Source: Bacillota bacterium
GTDB lineage: Bacteria; Bacillota; Clostridia; Oscillospirales; Oscillospiraceae
NCBI GenBank assembly: GCA_023402075.1
Contig: JAEXCS010000027.1
Coordinates: forward strand, 46,151 to 110,150
DNA: 64,000 nucleotides
Reading direction: 5' to 3'
A program made the translations under genes and the position numbers. This document shows positions 44,234 through 52,991 of the stretch, one piece after another. Below the pieces are notes generated by a model. The model worked only from the letters and a program-made list of their open reading frames with translations, ran no database searches and was not told the origin of the DNA. Position 1 is the stretch's first letter; each line of letters begins with the position of its first letter.

Positions 44234-46360
44234 ATGGAAAAGATCAGTGAATCCGTGGTCAAGAAAGACCATGCGCCGAAAATGTCCGGGCGCTCCGTCT
44301 ATATTGGAGACTATTCTGGCGACGGCGTTCTGACCGGCAAGTTCCTCCGCTCCACCCTGGCAAGGGCCAAGGTGCTGGACGTGGAAGTTCCCCCATTGCC
44401 GGACGGATATTTTTACGTGGACAAAACCGACGTCCCCGGCGACAACAACGTGAATATCGTGCTGGACGACACCCCGGTGTTTGCCCGGGACACGGTAGAG
44501 TACATCGGCGAGCCAATCGGCATGGTAGTTGGCCCGGAGGAACAGGTTGTAGATCGGCTTCTTTCGGAAATTAAGGTTTCCTATGAAGAGCTGGAACCTA
44601 TGCTGGATCTGCGCAGGGCCGACACCGTATTTTTCAACTACGAGTACGAAAAGGGAAATCTGAAAAAGGCCTTTGCCGAGGCCGACAAGATTTATGAAGA
44701 GGAATTTTCCACCGGCTATCAGGACCAGACCTATCTGGAGCCGCAGGGCATGATGGCGGAGCCGGAGGAAAACGGGCATATGTACGTCCACGGCTCTATG
44801 CAGTGCGCGTATTACGTCCATGGCGCGGTGATGCGCGCGCTGGGCTGCCGGCCCGACGAGGTGCATATCCTTCAGGACGTGACCGGCGGCGGCTTTGGCG
44901 GGAAAGAGGCTTTTCCCTCCATTCTGGGCTGTCAGGTGGCTGTGGCGGCGCGGAAGGCAAATGCCCCTGTCCGCTGTATCTTCGGCCGCCGGGAGGATTT
45001 GGAGTTCACCTCCAAGCGCCACCCCTCGCTGTGCGTTTATAAGGTGGCTGTGAAGGACGGCAAGGTCACGGCCATGGACATCGACGTGAAGTTCAACTCC
45101 GGGGCGTACACCACGCTGTCTCCCGTGGTATTGCAGCGGGGCATTATCTGCGCCAGCGGCGTTTACAGCTTTGACAATCTCCACGTCCACGGACGTGCCC
45201 TGAAAACAAATACCACGCCTTCCGGCGCATACCGGGGCTTTGGCGCGCCCCAGACCTTCTTTGCCGTGGAGATGATGATGAATCATATTGCCCGGGATTT
45301 GGGGCTTGATTCCCTGCAATTCAAAGAGGCCAATCTGGCCCGGCAGGGAGATGCCACCTCCACCTCCGGCAAATATCACTTCCCCATTCCCCTGCCCGAG
45401 ATGATTGACGAGGTAGACCGGGCCTGCGACTTCCGCAGAAAGCATCTGGAGTACGAGAAGCCCCAGACCGGAAGATACCGCAAGGGCATCGGCATGGCGC
45501 TGTGGTTCCATGGGGCGGGCTTCACAGGCTCTGGCGAACGGGATCACATCAAGGCGGTGTGCAAACTGCATAAGTACCCCGACGGCACGGTGGAGGTGCT
45601 GGCCTCCAACGGTGAAATTGGGCAGGGTCTGCGAACCACCTTCCCCAAAATCGTTGCCCACGAGCTGAATCTTCCGCTGGAAAAGGTCTATTACAACCAC
45701 CCGGACACCGCCCGCGTGCCCGACTCCGGCCCCACGGTTGCCTCCCGTTCCCTGATGGTGGTGGGCGAACTGCTGCGCCGCGCCGCCATCAAGCTGCGCA
45801 CCCAGTGGAAAGAGGGCGAGGACCAGATTGTGGAGGAGCATTTCAGAGAGCCGGACTTTATGATTCCATTCTATCTGGACAAATTTCAGGGGGACGCCTA
45901 TCCCACCTACGCGTGGGGGGTGGGGGCCATTGAGGTGGAGCTGGACACCTGCACGGGCATCTCCAAGATTCTGGGGGCCTACGGCTCCTTCGACGTGGGC
46001 ACGCCCATCGACTATAACATCGTCATCGGACAGATGGAGGGCGGCTATTTGCAGGGCATCGGCTACGCCTCCATTGAAAAAATGGATTACGACAGCAAGG
46101 GCCGCATCCGCAACAACTCCTTCTCGGACTATTTGATTCCCACCACAAAGGATGTGCCCAACCTGAACTGTATGCTGCATGTGGAGCAATACCCGGACGG
46201 CCCTTACGGGGCGAAAGGCGCGGGCGAGCTGCCCCTGGTTGGCGCGCCCGGGGCCTATGTGGAAGCCGTAGAGCAGGCGATCGGCGGCAAAGCGTCGCTG
46301 CACCACGCGCCGTTTACCGCCGAGGATACCCTGGGCGTGATGATGAAGGAGGCTGAATAA
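44234..46360 (+). CDS. Molybdenum hydroxylase large (molybdopterin-binding) subunit
   Basis: A 708-residue xanthine dehydrogenase/aldehyde oxidoreductase-family catalytic subunit. It has the N-terminal hammerhead domain (SGRSVYIGDY, VEYIGEPIGMVVG), then cofactor-binding segments VTGGGFGGKEAFPS, TTPSGAYRGFGAPQ, NGEIGQGLRTTFPKIVAHEL, DSGPTVASRS and the active-site Glu in GAKGAGELPLVGAP. It would hydroxylate a purine or other N-heterocycle. The small 2Fe-2S and FAD subunits follow within the same operon at 3-bp spacing and a 7-base overlap. Substrate cannot be read from sequence. Confidence 0.92.
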   Translation: MEKISESVVKKDHAPKMSGRSVYIGDYSGDGVLTGKFLRSTLARAKVLDVEVPPLPDGYFYVDKTDVPGDNNVNIVLDDTPVFARDTVEYIGEPIGMVVGPEEQVVDRLLSEIKVSYEELEPMLDLRRADTVFFNYEYEKGNLKKAFAEADKIYEEEFSTGYQDQTYLEPQGMMAEPEENGHMYVHGSMQCAYYVHGAVMRALGCRPDEVHILQDVTGGGFGGKEAFPSILGCQVAVAARKANAPVRCIFGRREDLEFTSKRHPSLCVYKVAVKDGKVTAMDIDVKFNSGAYTTLSPVVLQRGIICASGVYSFDNLHVHGRALKTNTTPSGAYRGFGAPQTFFAVEMMMNHIARDLGLDSLQFKEANLARQGDATSTSGKYHFPIPLPEMIDEVDRACDFRRKHLEYEKPQTGRYRKGIGMALWFHGAGFTGSGERDHIKAVCKLHKYPDGTVEVLASNGEIGQGLRTTFPKIVAHELNLPLEKVYYNHPDTARVPDSGPTVASRSLMVVGELLRRAAIKLRTQWKEGEDQIVEEHFREPDFMIPFYLDKFQGDAYPTYAWGVGAIEVELDTCTGISKILGAYGSFDVGTPIDYNIVIGQMEGGYLQGIGYASIEKMDYDSKGRIRNNSFSDYLIPTTKDVPNLNCMLHVEQYPDGPYGAKGAGELPLVGAPGAYVEAVEQAIGGKASLHHAPFTAEDTLGVMMKEAE

Positions 46361-46363
46361 GAG

Positions 46364-46837
46364 ATGGATGCGATTCGATTTGTCCTCAACGGACAGGAAG
46401 TGTCCTATGAAGGCAATGCTTCCGACCGACTGTTGGACGTTCTGCGGGATACCTACCGCGCCACTAGCGTCAAGTGCGGCTGCAAGGAGGGCGAGTGCGG
46501 GGCCTGCTCCGTTTTGATGGATGGCGTGCTGGTTAACTCCTGCTGCGTGGCCATGGGTGCGGTAAACGGCTCCTCCGTCACAACGATGGAGGGCTTCCGG
46601 GAAACGGCGCGCTACGCGGTTTTGGACCGGACGTTCGGTGCGGTTTCCGCCGTGCAGTGCGGCTTCTGCATCCCCGGCATGGTGCTGGCGGCGGAAGCGC
46701 TGCTTTCCAAAACGCCCCACCCCACGGAGGATGAAATCCGGGAGGGCCTTTCCGGGAATCTCTGCCGCTGCACGGGGTATAACGCCATCGTCAACGCGGT
46801 ATCCGCCGCTGCAAAGGAGGGAGACGGACTATGGTAA
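46364..46837 (+). CDS. Molybdenum hydroxylase small 2Fe-2S subunit
   Basis: A 157-residue electron-transfer subunit with two 2Fe-2S clusters: the plant-ferredoxin-type C-x4-C-x2-C (CGCKEGECGACS with a further Cys downstream) and the C-terminal helical cluster (QCGFCIPGMVLAAEALL and GNLCRCTGY). It connects the molybdenum site to the FAD subunit. It starts 3 bp after the large subunit and overlaps the FAD gene by 7 bases. Confidence 0.93.
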   Translation: MDAIRFVLNGQEVSYEGNASDRLLDVLRDTYRATSVKCGCKEGECGACSVLMDGVLVNSCCVAMGAVNGSSVTTMEGFRETARYAVLDRTFGAVSAVQCGFCIPGMVLAAEALLSKTPHPTEDEIREGLSGNLCRCTGYNAIVNAVSAAAKEGDGLW

Positions 46838-47649
46838 ACGGATATGCCGCCGCCTCGCTAAGCGAAGCGCTGAACCTCCGCGCGTCCCATGCCGTCGTCC
46901 CCTACGCCGGAGGGACGGACCTGATGGTGGAAAACCGCCCTGGCGTTACCTACCTGTTTTTGAACAAGGTTTCAGAATTGCAGCAAATTTCCGAGGACGG
47001 GGACTATCTCCGCATCGGCGCTGGCGTCACTTTTACACAGGCGCTTTCAGACGACCGGGTTCCTCAGATCATGAAGGATGCCGTGGCGCTGATTGCCGCG
47101 CCCGCCATCCGCAACGCAGGCACCTTCGGCGGAAATCTTGGCAACGGTTCCTCCAAGGCGGACTCTGTTTTAATTGAATTTGCTGCGGACGCAAAGATTC
47201 GGCTTCAATCCCTGCGGGGTGAGCGCATCGTTCCTGTGGAGGAATTTTATTTAGGCCGAAAAAAGCTGGACCTTTCCGACGATGAGCTGATTGTTGAAAT
47301 TCTGATGCCCAAAACCGGGCTGGACCGGTATTACTACGAAAAGGTCGGCGGACGCAATGCGCTGGCCATTTCCCGCGTATCCTTCGCGGGCGTATTTGCC
47401 GAACAGGACGGAAAAATTTCCAACATTGCCGCCGCGTTTGGCGCAGTGGCAGACACCGTTCTGCGCTATCGGGACTTGGAATCGATGCTGCTGGGCAAAA
47501 CGCTGGAAGAAGCGCGCGGGCTGAAGGAGGAATACCTACGGGCCTATGGGGACAGGATGGTCCTCACCCGGGGCCGCGTGTCGGCGGAATACCGCAAGGC
47601 TGTGTGCATGAACCTGCTGAACGAATTTTTAACCCGATTCGGCATCTGA
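46831..47649 (+). CDS. Molybdenum hydroxylase FAD-binding subunit
   Basis: A 272-residue flavoprotein subunit of the CoxM/XdhB type. FAD-binding motifs are VPYAGGTDLMVE, LRIGAGVTF and AAPAIRNAGTFGGNLGNGSSKADS, followed by the C-terminal domain with YYEKVGGRNALAISRVSFAGVF. It passes electrons to NAD+ or another acceptor. The start overlaps the end of the small-subunit gene. A hairpin follows before the next, fused hydroxylase gene. Confidence 0.92.
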   Translation: MVNGYAAASLSEALNLRASHAVVPYAGGTDLMVENRPGVTYLFLNKVSELQQISEDGDYLRIGAGVTFTQALSDDRVPQIMKDAVALIAAPAIRNAGTFGGNLGNGSSKADSVLIEFAADAKIRLQSLRGERIVPVEEFYLGRKKLDLSDDELIVEILMPKTGLDRYYYEKVGGRNALAISRVSFAGVFAEQDGKISNIAAAFGAVADTVLRYRDLESMLLGKTLEEARGLKEEYLRAYGDRMVLTRGRVSAEYRKAVCMNLLNEFLTRFGI

Positions 47650-47660
47650 CCCAACACAAA

Positions 47661-47693
47661 TCCGCCCGCGGTACCAACCCCGGGCGGATTTTC
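47661..47693 (+). terminator. Hairpin between the two hydroxylase units
   Basis: AAATCCGCCCG pairs with CGGGCGGATTT around a 10-base loop, followed by TCTG; the weak T tract may allow partial read-through. Confidence 0.55.
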
Positions 47694-47709
47694 TGAAAGG
47701 AAGATTGAA

Positions 47710-50274
47710 GTGTTTACTGTTTCGATTAACGGAAAAGAGTATGCGTCCGCCCACGATAAAAAGCTTTTGCGGTTTTTGCGGGACGACCTGCACCTGACCG
47801 CCGCCAAGGACGGGTGCAGCGAGGGCGCCTGCGGCACCTGCACTGTGCTGGTGGACGGTGTGAAAACCAAGGGCTGCGTGGTTTCTTTGAGCAAGCTTGC
47901 GGGGAAGCAGGTGCTGACCGTGGAGGGAATTGCCCGGGAGGAAATGAAGGTTTATGAGCACTGCTTTGCCGCAGCAGGTGCGGTGCAGTGCGGCTTTTGC
48001 ATCCCCGGCATGATTATCTCAGCCAAAAGTCTGCTGGACGGCAATTTGAACCCCACCCGCGCAGATGTGAAGCTGGCGATCAAGGGAAACCTGTGCCGCT
48101 GCACAGGGTATAAGAAAATTGAGGACGCGATTTTGCTGGCGGCGGACTTTTTTCGGGAGAAGTGGGAAATTCCTCCCGCTCCCACCGCGCTGCACATGGA
48201 CGAGCACGCAAAGCGCATTGACGCGGCCGAAAAAATCAACGGAACCGGTCTCTTTGCCGACGACCTTGCCATCCCGGGAATGCTGTACGCCAAGCCTGTG
48301 TATTCAAGGTATCCCCGCGCCCGGATAAACCGCATTGACGTAAGCCGCGCCCTTGCCCACCCGGATTGCGCCAAAGTTCTGCTAAAGCAGGACGTGCCCT
48401 GCAACAAAATCGGACACATCAAGCAGGATTGGGACGTGATACTGGGCGAGGGCGACGTCACCCGGTATGTGGGCAATGTGCTGGCGGTGGTTGCCACCCA
48501 CAAGCAGGACATGCTGGAGGAGCTTTGCGCGCTGGTGGAGGTGGATTACACCGAGCTTACGCCTGTCACCAGCCCCTTTGACGCCCTGCGGGGCGACGCG
48601 CCCATGATTCACGAAGACGGCAACGTGATGAGCCGAGCCAATCTGGTTCGGGGCAATGCGGACGAGGCCATCAAAAATTCCAAATACGTCGTTACGCGGA
48701 AGTATAAAACCTCCTGGCAGGAGCATGGCTTTATGGAGCCGGAATGCTGCGTGGCCATGCCCGAGGGAGCCGACGGCCTGCTGCTCTATACCTCCTGCCA
48801 GTCTGTCTATGACGTGCAGAGGGAGTGCGCCAAGATGCTCCAGCTTCCCAAGGAGCAGGTGCACTGCCACGCGGCGCTGGTGGGCGGCGGCTTCGGCGGA
48901 AAGGAGGATATGTCGGTGCAGCAGTACGCGGCCCTGATGGCGTGGGTCACCAAAAAGCCCGTCAAGGTGAAATACACCCGGCAGGAGTCTTTGAATTACC
49001 ATGTCAAGCGCCACCCCATGGAGATGGAGTTCACCACCGCCTGCGATGAAAACGGCATTCTCACCGGCATGAAAGGCATTATCATCGCGGACACAGGGGC
49101 CTACGCCTCTTTGGGCGGGCCGGTGCTGCACCGAGCCTGCACCCATGCAGCGGGCCCGTACAACTACCAGAATATCGATATTTTCGGCATGTCCGTCTAC
49201 ACCAACAACGTCGTCTCCGGCGCGTTCCGGGGCTTTGGCGTGACCCAAAGCTGCTTTGCAACGGAAATGAACATCAACCTTCTGGCAGAGATGGCGGGGC
49301 TTGACCCTTGGGAGTTCCGCCGCCGGAACGCAATCAGGCCCGGCGATGTACTTCCCAACGGGCAGACCGCCGACCCCAATACCAATATGGCCGCGTGCTT
49401 AGACGCAGTGAAGGACGTGTTCCACGCAAATCCTTACGCGGGCATCGCCTGCGGGTTCAAAAACTCCGGGACTGGCATGGGGAAAAAGGATATCGGGCGG
49501 GTTCTGCTATCCGTGGAGCAGGGAAACATCCACATTCGTACCTCTGCCTCCTGTATGGGACAGGGCATCGGGCAGATGACCCTGACGGAAATCTGCCATG
49601 TAACAAATCTGGACCCCGCCCTGTTTGTCTTTGAAGCGGCGGACACCGTACGCACGCCGGATTCGGGAACGTCCACGGCTTCCCGCCAAACGGTGATGAC
49701 CGGCGAAGCCGCCCGGCGAGCCGGGGAAAGTCTTAAATGCGCGCTGGACAGCGGAAAAACGCTGGCCGACTTGGAGGGCCGGGAATTTCTTGGAGAATAC
49801 TCCGCCCTCACCGACCCCTTGGGCGCAATAAAAGAGAACCCCGTCAGCCACGTTTCCTATTCCTATGGCGCACAGGTGATTGTGCTGAACGAAGAAGGGA
49901 GAATCACCAAAGCCGTCTCCGCTTTCGACGTGGGAACCCCGGTGAATATCGAGTCTGTGGAGGGGCAGATCGAAGGCGGCATGATTATGGGCATCGGCTA
50001 CGGCGTGACCGAAAAGTTTGAGTGCGTGGACGGCTATCCGAAAAGTAAGTTTGGAACCATCGGCTTTATGCGCGCAACGGAAGCCCCCGAGCTGGAGGTC
50101 ATTCTCTGCCGCCCCGCGGAGGGCGAGCAACTTCCCTACTCTCTGGGCGCCAAGGGCTGCGGTGAGCTTTGCATGATTCCCACAGCCCCGGCCTGCGCCC
50201 ACGCCTACTACCGACTGGACGGCAAGTTCCGCCAGAGCCTTCCTTTGGAGAACACCCCTTATCGGAAAAAATAA
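47710..50274 (+). CDS. Fused 2Fe-2S/molybdopterin hydroxylase (selenium-dependent XDH type)
   Basis: An 854-residue fusion. Residues 1-155 hold both 2Fe-2S clusters (CSEGACGTCTV; QCGFCIPGMIISAKSLL; GNLCRCTGY). Residues 165-854 are the catalytic molybdopterin domains (ALVGGGFGGKED, VSGAFRGFGVTQS, SCMGQGIGQMTLTEI, DSGTSTASRQT, and the active-site Glu in GAKGCGELCMIPTAP). It has no FAD domain. This architecture and length match the selenium-dependent xanthine dehydrogenases of Clostridia. Start is GTG at 47710 after GAAAGGAAG. The upstream FAD subunit or a ferredoxin could be its electron partner (inference). Confidence 0.9.
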   Translation: MFTVSINGKEYASAHDKKLLRFLRDDLHLTAAKDGCSEGACGTCTVLVDGVKTKGCVVSLSKLAGKQVLTVEGIAREEMKVYEHCFAAAGAVQCGFCIPGMIISAKSLLDGNLNPTRADVKLAIKGNLCRCTGYKKIEDAILLAADFFREKWEIPPAPTALHMDEHAKRIDAAEKINGTGLFADDLAIPGMLYAKPVYSRYPRARINRIDVSRALAHPDCAKVLLKQDVPCNKIGHIKQDWDVILGEGDVTRYVGNVLAVVATHKQDMLEELCALVEVDYTELTPVTSPFDALRGDAPMIHEDGNVMSRANLVRGNADEAIKNSKYVVTRKYKTSWQEHGFMEPECCVAMPEGADGLLLYTSCQSVYDVQRECAKMLQLPKEQVHCHAALVGGGFGGKEDMSVQQYAALMAWVTKKPVKVKYTRQESLNYHVKRHPMEMEFTTACDENGILTGMKGIIIADTGAYASLGGPVLHRACTHAAGPYNYQNIDIFGMSVYTNNVVSGAFRGFGVTQSCFATEMNINLLAEMAGLDPWEFRRRNAIRPGDVLPNGQTADPNTNMAACLDAVKDVFHANPYAGIACGFKNSGTGMGKKDIGRVLLSVEQGNIHIRTSASCMGQGIGQMTLTEICHVTNLDPALFVFEAADTVRTPDSGTSTASRQTVMTGEAARRAGESLKCALDSGKTLADLEGREFLGEYSALTDPLGAIKENPVSHVSYSYGAQVIVLNEEGRITKAVSAFDVGTPVNIESVEGQIEGGMIMGIGYGVTEKFECVDGYPKSKFGTIGFMRATEAPELEVILCRPAEGEQLPYSLGAKGCGELCMIPTAPACAHAYYRLDGKFRQSLPLENTPYRKK

Positions 50275-50293
50275 GCGAATATAGCGCAGTTAA

Positions 50294-50326
50294 AAGCGGG
50301 AGCCGGTTTTACCGGCTCCCGCTTCC
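50294..50326. terminator. Hairpin terminator between convergent genes
   Basis: AAGCGGGAGCCGG pairs with CCGGCTCCCGCTT (50295-50307 with 50313-50325). Confidence 0.75.
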
Positions 50327-50366
50327 CTATTTTGATGAAATCCTTGGAAATGCCGCTTTGCCCGCT

Positions 50367-51053
50367 TCAGGTAATCAGCAGCTTCGCGTAAAAGGCGGTC
50401 TGGTTCTGGGCGGCGACAATGTCCGCCTGCCGCAAAAACGCATCCACTGTCTCCGGGTGCTCCGCAGCATTCCGGCAGGCGGCCGCAGCCCCGTTCACGA
50501 TGCACAGATACGGCATACCGCAGGGTAAAATGACGGTCACCCGCTTTGCCAGCTCATAGCATTCCCGAAAATACCGCCCCAGCTCTTCCCCGTGAAGGCC
50601 CTCAATTTCCCCCTGTACAAAGCAGCCCCGGACGGATATCGCAGGAAGCGTCTTCATCTTCTCTGCAAGCGAGGGAAGCAGTTCCTCGGGAATCCCCGGC
50701 TGCTTTCCGTCGTCGAAGCGCCGGGGGATCAGCCGCAGTCCCACAGGCTCCAACGTCCCCTCCCGCTGGTGCAGGCGGGCAAGTATGTCAATTTCCCGCA
50801 GCTCATCCCAGCTATTTGCAATAAAGCGGCAAGCGCCAAACAAACGCGGCAAATCGGCTGCTGCCTTTTCCGGTCCAGAGAAATAAACTTGCTCCCGTTG
50901 CAGCCCCAAGTCCACGGCAGAAAGCACCTGCTCCCCTGTGCGCAGGCTGACCGCTTGAATTTGCGCTGTTTCGTACATCGCAAGATCGGAAAACAAAAAT
51001 TGATATTCCGGGAGCTTTTGTTTCAGCCAGACAAAATCAATATTACAGCTCAT
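50367..51053 (-). CDS. Alanine-racemase-like barrel protein, catalytic lysine not evident
   Basis: A 228-residue protein whose middle resembles fold-type III PLP barrels (alanine racemase/diaminopimelate decarboxylase): QVYFSGPEKAAADL, CRFIANSWDELREIDILARL, VGLRLIPRRFDDGKQPG. It is about 150 residues shorter than alanine racemase and I cannot find the AxxKANAYG-type PLP lysine near the N-terminus. It could be a non-PLP relative or bind PLP otherwise. The start at 51053 follows GGAG; an upstream codon six residues earlier is possible. Monocistronic, convergent with the hydroxylase genes; function unknown. Confidence 0.55.
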   Translation of the reverse strand: MSCNIDFVWLKQKLPEYQFLFSDLAMYETAQIQAVSLRTGEQVLSAVDLGLQREQVYFSGPEKAAADLPRLFGACRFIANSWDELREIDILARLHQREGTLEPVGLRLIPRRFDDGKQPGIPEELLPSLAEKMKTLPAISVRGCFVQGEIEGLHGEELGRYFRECYELAKRVTVILPCGMPYLCIVNGAAAACRNAAEHPETVDAFLRQADIVAAQNQTAFYAKLLIT

Positions 51054-51200
51054 GCAAATCTCCAATATCAAATCTAATTAAAAAACAAGCTGCTGTTAGT
51101 ATACCATAAAGCACTTGGAAAGCCAACGGCCTGTCTTAAAATCGTGATTAGAGGAACCCAAAAGCGGCTTATTAAAACGCAGTTCATTCTTTGAGCAAAT

Positions 51201-51830
51201 TTAAGCCGCTTTTTTGATAATAAGGAAATCCGCACCCGCGCAAATTCCAACGTATAGCAGCCAGCAAACCCCATAGGTTGCAAACGAATTTCCAAGCAGA
51301 GGATACGGCGCAATTAAGCCCGTATATCCGCCGAAAAAGCCGTCCAGCAGATTAAAGCAGATTGAAATGGGAATCAGACCCATAACCCATACGTTCATCA
51401 GCCAAAAGTGCTTTTTTGCCCTTGCTTTTGTGTTTTCATCGCCGACATTCTGTCCGATTGCAAAGCACACGCACCCAACCGCTATCATAATCAGACCAAC
51501 CGCGACAGAGGAAGATCGTTGCTCCTCATACCAAATCATCATCGCGGCAATCAATCCTATGAAATTTAATGCCGTGCCAACAGCTGAAAACACTCCGGCA
51601 TCCGGCTTCTTTCTTATTTCCTCCGGCTTTGGTTCAATCCCTTTTAAAAGATAGTCCGTGGTCACGTTAAAATAATCGCTCATGACAACAATTTTATCAA
51701 TGTCGGGTATGCTTTGCCCGCCCTCCCACTTGGATACGGCCTGTCGGGAAACACCTGTCTGTTCTGCAAGTTCTTCCTGTGACACGCCCTTTGTTTTTCT
51801 TAAGCTTTGTATTCTTTCTGCTATGTTCAT
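51201..51830 (-). CDS. XRE-family regulator with C-terminal membrane domain
   Basis: A 209-residue protein. Residues 1-66 are a Cro/C1-type helix-turn-helix (RIQSLRKTKGVSQEELAEQTGVSRQAVSKWEGGQSIPDIDKIVVMSDYFNVTTDYLL). After a linker, four hydrophobic helices follow (about 80-100, 108-126, 142-165, 178-205). Membrane-anchored XRE regulators of this kind are common in Clostridia, with unknown signals. A GGGTA-N9-TACCC dyad lies 17-35 bp upstream of the start. GGGGGA precedes the ATG. Confidence 0.8.
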   Translation of the reverse strand: MNIAERIQSLRKTKGVSQEELAEQTGVSRQAVSKWEGGQSIPDIDKIVVMSDYFNVTTDYLLKGIEPKPEEIRKKPDAGVFSAVGTALNFIGLIAAMMIWYEEQRSSSVAVGLIMIAVGCVCFAIGQNVGDENTKARAKKHFWLMNVWVMGLIPISICFNLLDGFFGGYTGLIAPYPLLGNSFATYGVCWLLYVGICAGADFLIIKKAA

Positions 51831-51846
51831 AAGTTCCCCCTTTCCC

Positions 51847-51865
51847 GGGTAATGTAATAGTACCC
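51847..51865. promoter_or_regulatory. Candidate operator of the XRE regulator
   Basis: GGGTA (51847-51851) and TACCC (51861-51865) form a dyad around 9 bp upstream of the regulator start. Confidence 0.35.
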
Positions 51866-52127
51866 CAAGTCATGGTTGCATTGCCACCAACAGAACCTGA
51901 CCATCTGTCAACCGGCGGTTGCTACGTCGCTAAATTAAATTTATTTTATACGTGAATCACATAAATTAAACTGATTTTAACATAAACGGCAACGATTTGA
52001 TATCCATATGTCAGTTTAATTCCTAACGTATAGATATTTAAGTGATGCAGTGTTTATTTATAAATCCAAACCCCGAAAATTGTTGATGAAGATATGCCTC
52101 ACGATTTGACATATGCCTAAAATAAAA

Positions 52128-52168
52128 CCGCCCTGCTGATTTACGGCCGGCAGGGCAGTTCTTTTTTG
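52128..52168 (-). terminator. Terminator of the BlaI-M56-TraX operon
   Basis: A stem of CCGCCCTGC with GCAGGGCAG-type pairing around a GC-rich loop; T tracts on both strands make it potentially bidirectional. Confidence 0.7.
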
Positions 52169-52172
52169 CTTA

Positions 52173-52991
52173 CTATATCAACGGGGTTCTAAGATATCCA
52201 ATAATCGCTAAGGCAAGCAGATGAACCGGATAGAACGCGTACATAAATCTTTGAAAGCGTTTACCTGTATTCCCTTTTTCGCCCGAATAAAAGCAAATAG
52301 CCATGATACCAAAATACGGCCCAATCACATTCAGGAGACAGGTTCGCAGAAATGCAAAATCTTCAAGCGTATAAGCAATCAGCCTGTAACGTGCCAGAGC
52401 AAGCACAGGAATAAAGAGCAAAGCCTTTTGCCAAACAGGTCGGTTTCTCAGTGCATAGAACATAAAGATAATGAAAATATAGCCCTCACTGCCCTCAAAT
52501 CGGAGCAGCCGCGCTAAAACGCCCGCCACCAGAAAGATTCCGACTCCAAGTATGCCATGTCCCTTTTTCTCACATCTGTCATATCCCCAAAGCGAAACCA
52601 GCCCCAAACTCAACGTAAATAGTATATTAAAGGGAACCTCCTTCCAATCGCCATCGATACCATACATCCGATTTTCCGCCAAATCAAACAGCACATAGGG
52701 AATTTGAGCAAGAAGCGCAACGCCGAAAATCCTCAGAATATACTTTTTGATGTTGCGAGTATGCAAGAAGCCCTCAACAATACAAAACATAAAAACGGGA
52801 ACTGCCACTCTGCCAAAATATCTGAGCAAATAGGGAATCCACGACAGGAGCCATATGCTCAAATCTTCCTGCCCCATTGAAGATACCCAATCTGCAATCG
52901 GTACCATGGCATCCGACAGTGGAAATATGCGTATAAAATGGTCAAAGAACATAGAAATCAGCGCAAGAATTTTTAGCTGTTTACTGCTCAT
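52173..52991 (-). CDS. TraX-family membrane protein
   Basis: A 272-residue integral membrane protein with about eight hydrophobic helices. It starts with the TraX pattern LKILALISMFFDHFIRIF and has RYFGRVAVPVFMFCIVEGFLHTRNIKKY and a C-terminal RFMYAFYPVHLLALAII. TraX was first seen as the F-pilin acetylase, but chromosomal Firmicute homologues have no fixed role and resemble acyltransferase-type membrane proteins. Its ATG overlaps the stop of the M56 peptidase gene (ATGA), so it is the last gene of a regulated three-gene operon. Confidence 0.85.
   Translation of the reverse strand: MSSKQLKILALISMFFDHFIRIFPLSDAMVPIADWVSSMGQEDLSIWLLSWIPYLLRYFGRVAVPVFMFCIVEGFLHTRNIKKYILRIFGVALLAQIPYVLFDLAENRMYGIDGDWKEVPFNILFTLSLGLVSLWGYDRCEKKGHGILGVGIFLVAGVLARLLRFEGSEGYIFIIFMFYALRNRPVWQKALLFIPVLALARYRLIAYTLEDFAFLRTCLLNVIGPYFGIMAICFYSGEKGNTGKRFQRFMYAFYPVHLLALAIIGYLRTPLI

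Larger units (their letters stand above)
51831..52172. other. Gene-free AT-rich gap
   Basis: About 340 bases without a supported gene. It holds the XRE dyad at the left and the TraX-operon terminator at the right. Confidence 0.5.
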
